NCBI GenBank assembly: GCA_023425485.1 | Contig: JAFACO010000426.1 | Span: forward strand, 1 to 5,093 | Length of the DNA stretch: 5,093 nt | Direction: 5' to 3' | DNA from: Bacillota bacterium | Lineage (GTDB): Bacteria; Bacillota; Clostridia; Lachnospirales; Lachnospiraceae | In this document: piece by piece, positions 4,236 through 5,093 of the stretch | Layout: each line of letters starts with the position of its first letter | How positions within the stretch are numbered: position 1 is the first letter of the stretch | Made by a program: the position numbers and the translations under genes | Notes under the pieces: model-generated | What the model saw: only the letters and a program-made list of their open reading frames with translations | What the model was told of the DNA's origin: nothing | Databases searched by the model: none

Positions 4236-5093
4236 ATGGCACTGGTAGGTGCATTTATAGTTCCACATCCGCCTCTCCTAATTCCAGAAGTAGGAAAGGG
4301 ACAGGAACTTAAGCTAAGTGAAACGTTGAACAGCTATCGCGAGGTAGCTGCCCGAATTGCTGCCCTTGAACCAGAAACAATTATTATAACCTCACCGCAT
4401 AGCATCATGTATTCGGACTATTTTCATATTTCACCTGGGAACACAGCAAAAGGGGACTTCGGGAATTTTGGTGCCAAACAAGTCTCTTTTCAAGTAAACT
4501 ATGATGAGGACTTTGTAGAGGAATTGGAGCGGTGCGCTGAAAAGAATAGCCTTGAAGCTGGGACACTTGGAGAAAAGGAACCGAAGCTGGATCACGGAAC
4601 CATGGTTCCGCTCTACTTTATAAATGAGGAAATTAAGGATTATCAAGTTGTACGAATCGGATTATCCGGACTGTCAAATACAGATCACTATCAACTGGGC
4701 AGATGCATTACAAGGACCGCACAAAAGCTTAACCGCAGGATTGTAGTGCTGGCCAGCGGGGATTTGTCTCATAAGCTAAAAGAGGAGGGACCCTTCGGCT
4801 TTTCCAATGAAGGTCCAAGGTTTGATGCAGAGGTTACACAAGCCATGAAGGAAGGAGATTTTCTTAAGTTTATGGAATTCTCACCCGATTATTGTGAGGC
4901 TGCTGCGGAGTGCGGGCTTAAATCCTTTATCATATTGGCAGGTACATTAAGTGGCAAAGCCGTTTCTACGGAGTTTCTATCCTATGAAGGTACCTATGGA
5001 GTAGGTTACGCGGTATGTGAATTTAAGATTATAGGCGAAGATGACACAAGAAACTTTGATGTAATATTCAAAGAGAAACAGAGGGCTATTGCC
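4236..5093 (+). CDS. LigB-like domain of an AmmeMemoRadiSam-type protein (3' truncated)
   Basis: 286 codons are visible and the frame is open at the window edge. The part seen resembles the class III extradiol dioxygenase (LigB/MEMO-like) fold. VPHPPL (9-14) carries His11 and ITSPHS (51-56) carries His55, likely metal ligands. LDHGTMVPLY (118-127) contains His120, and ASGDLSH (173-179) ends in His179, likely matching the catalytic histidine of LigB enzymes. ECGLKSFIILAG (225-236) includes Glu225, a plausible third ligand, and LSYEGTYGVGY (248-258) closes the domain. From memory, clostridial proteins with this N-terminus continue through a charged linker like that at 265-286 into an AMMECR1 domain and often neighbour a radical SAM gene; neither lies in the window. 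The GGAGGTG ribosome site (4224-4230) is five bases before the ATG. Aromatic ring cleavage should not be assumed. Confidence 0.8.
   Translation, partial: MALVGAFIVPHPPLLIPEVGKGQELKLSETLNSYREVAARIAALEPETIIITSPHSIMYSDYFHISPGNTAKGDFGNFGAKQVSFQVNYDEDFVEELERCAEKNSLEAGTLGEKEPKLDHGTMVPLYFINEEIKDYQVVRIGLSGLSNTDHYQLGRCITRTAQKLNRRIVVLASGDLSHKLKEEGPFGFSNEGPRFDAEVTQAMKEGDFLKFMEFSPDYCEAAAECGLKSFIILAGTLSGKAVSTEFLSYEGTYGVGYAVCEFKIIGEDDTRNFDVIFKEKQRAIA

Noticed and set aside
4431..4646. Minus-strand frame of 71 codons
   Set aside because: It is antisense to the LigB-like coding region and has no independent support.

Overview
The window looks like a piece of an AT-rich clostridial (Firmicutes) chromosome, possibly Lachnospiraceae. 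The reasons are strong purine-rich ribosome sites (AGAGGTG, GAGGAGG, GGAGGTG), A/T-rich intergenic DNA with canonical TATAAT boxes, and a gene of the AmmeMemoRadiSam type fused to a LigB-like domain, an arrangement I associate with clostridia. The genus assignment is inference. I see no mobile element, CRISPR array, rRNA or tRNA.

Region by region: (a) 1-16 holds only the first codons of a minus-strand gene that runs off the left edge. It is preceded by a ribosome site, a terminator-like hairpin (34-80) and a candidate promoter (110-139). (b) 157-1512, minus strand: a complete GabT-type class III aminotransferase. (c) 1513-1702: a 190-base gap with no convincing promoter or terminator. (d) 1703-3028, minus strand: a second complete class III aminotransferase, of the taurine-pyruvate/omega-amino acid type. 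(e) 3029-3205: a dense regulatory gap with, in transcription order, a 14-bp palindrome, a good promoter, an intrinsic-terminator hairpin, an 18-bp palindrome and the ribosome site of the second aminotransferase. (f) 3206-3676, minus strand: a small NimA/pyridoxamine-phosphate-oxidase-like flavoprotein, preceded by a short A/T-rich tandem repeat. (g) 3677-4235: 559 bases between divergent genes, without a credible gene but with several inverted repeats and a 24-bp tandem repeat. (h) 4236-5093, plus strand: the N-terminal 286 codons of a LigB-like domain protein, probably continuing into an AMMECR1 domain beyond the window.

Functionally, the minus-strand genes look like an amino-group-transfer locus. 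Two PLP enzymes of different class III subfamilies, probably acting on omega-amino acids, lie behind a putative flavoprotein whose fold family includes PLP-forming oxidases. They need not form one operon: the clearest promoter lies directly upstream of the second aminotransferase. The most unusual features are regulatory. Two transcription units each appear to have promoter, then terminator hairpin, then ribosome site, which would suit transcription attenuation. The divergent plus-strand gene belongs to a widespread system whose biochemical role was not established as far as I know.
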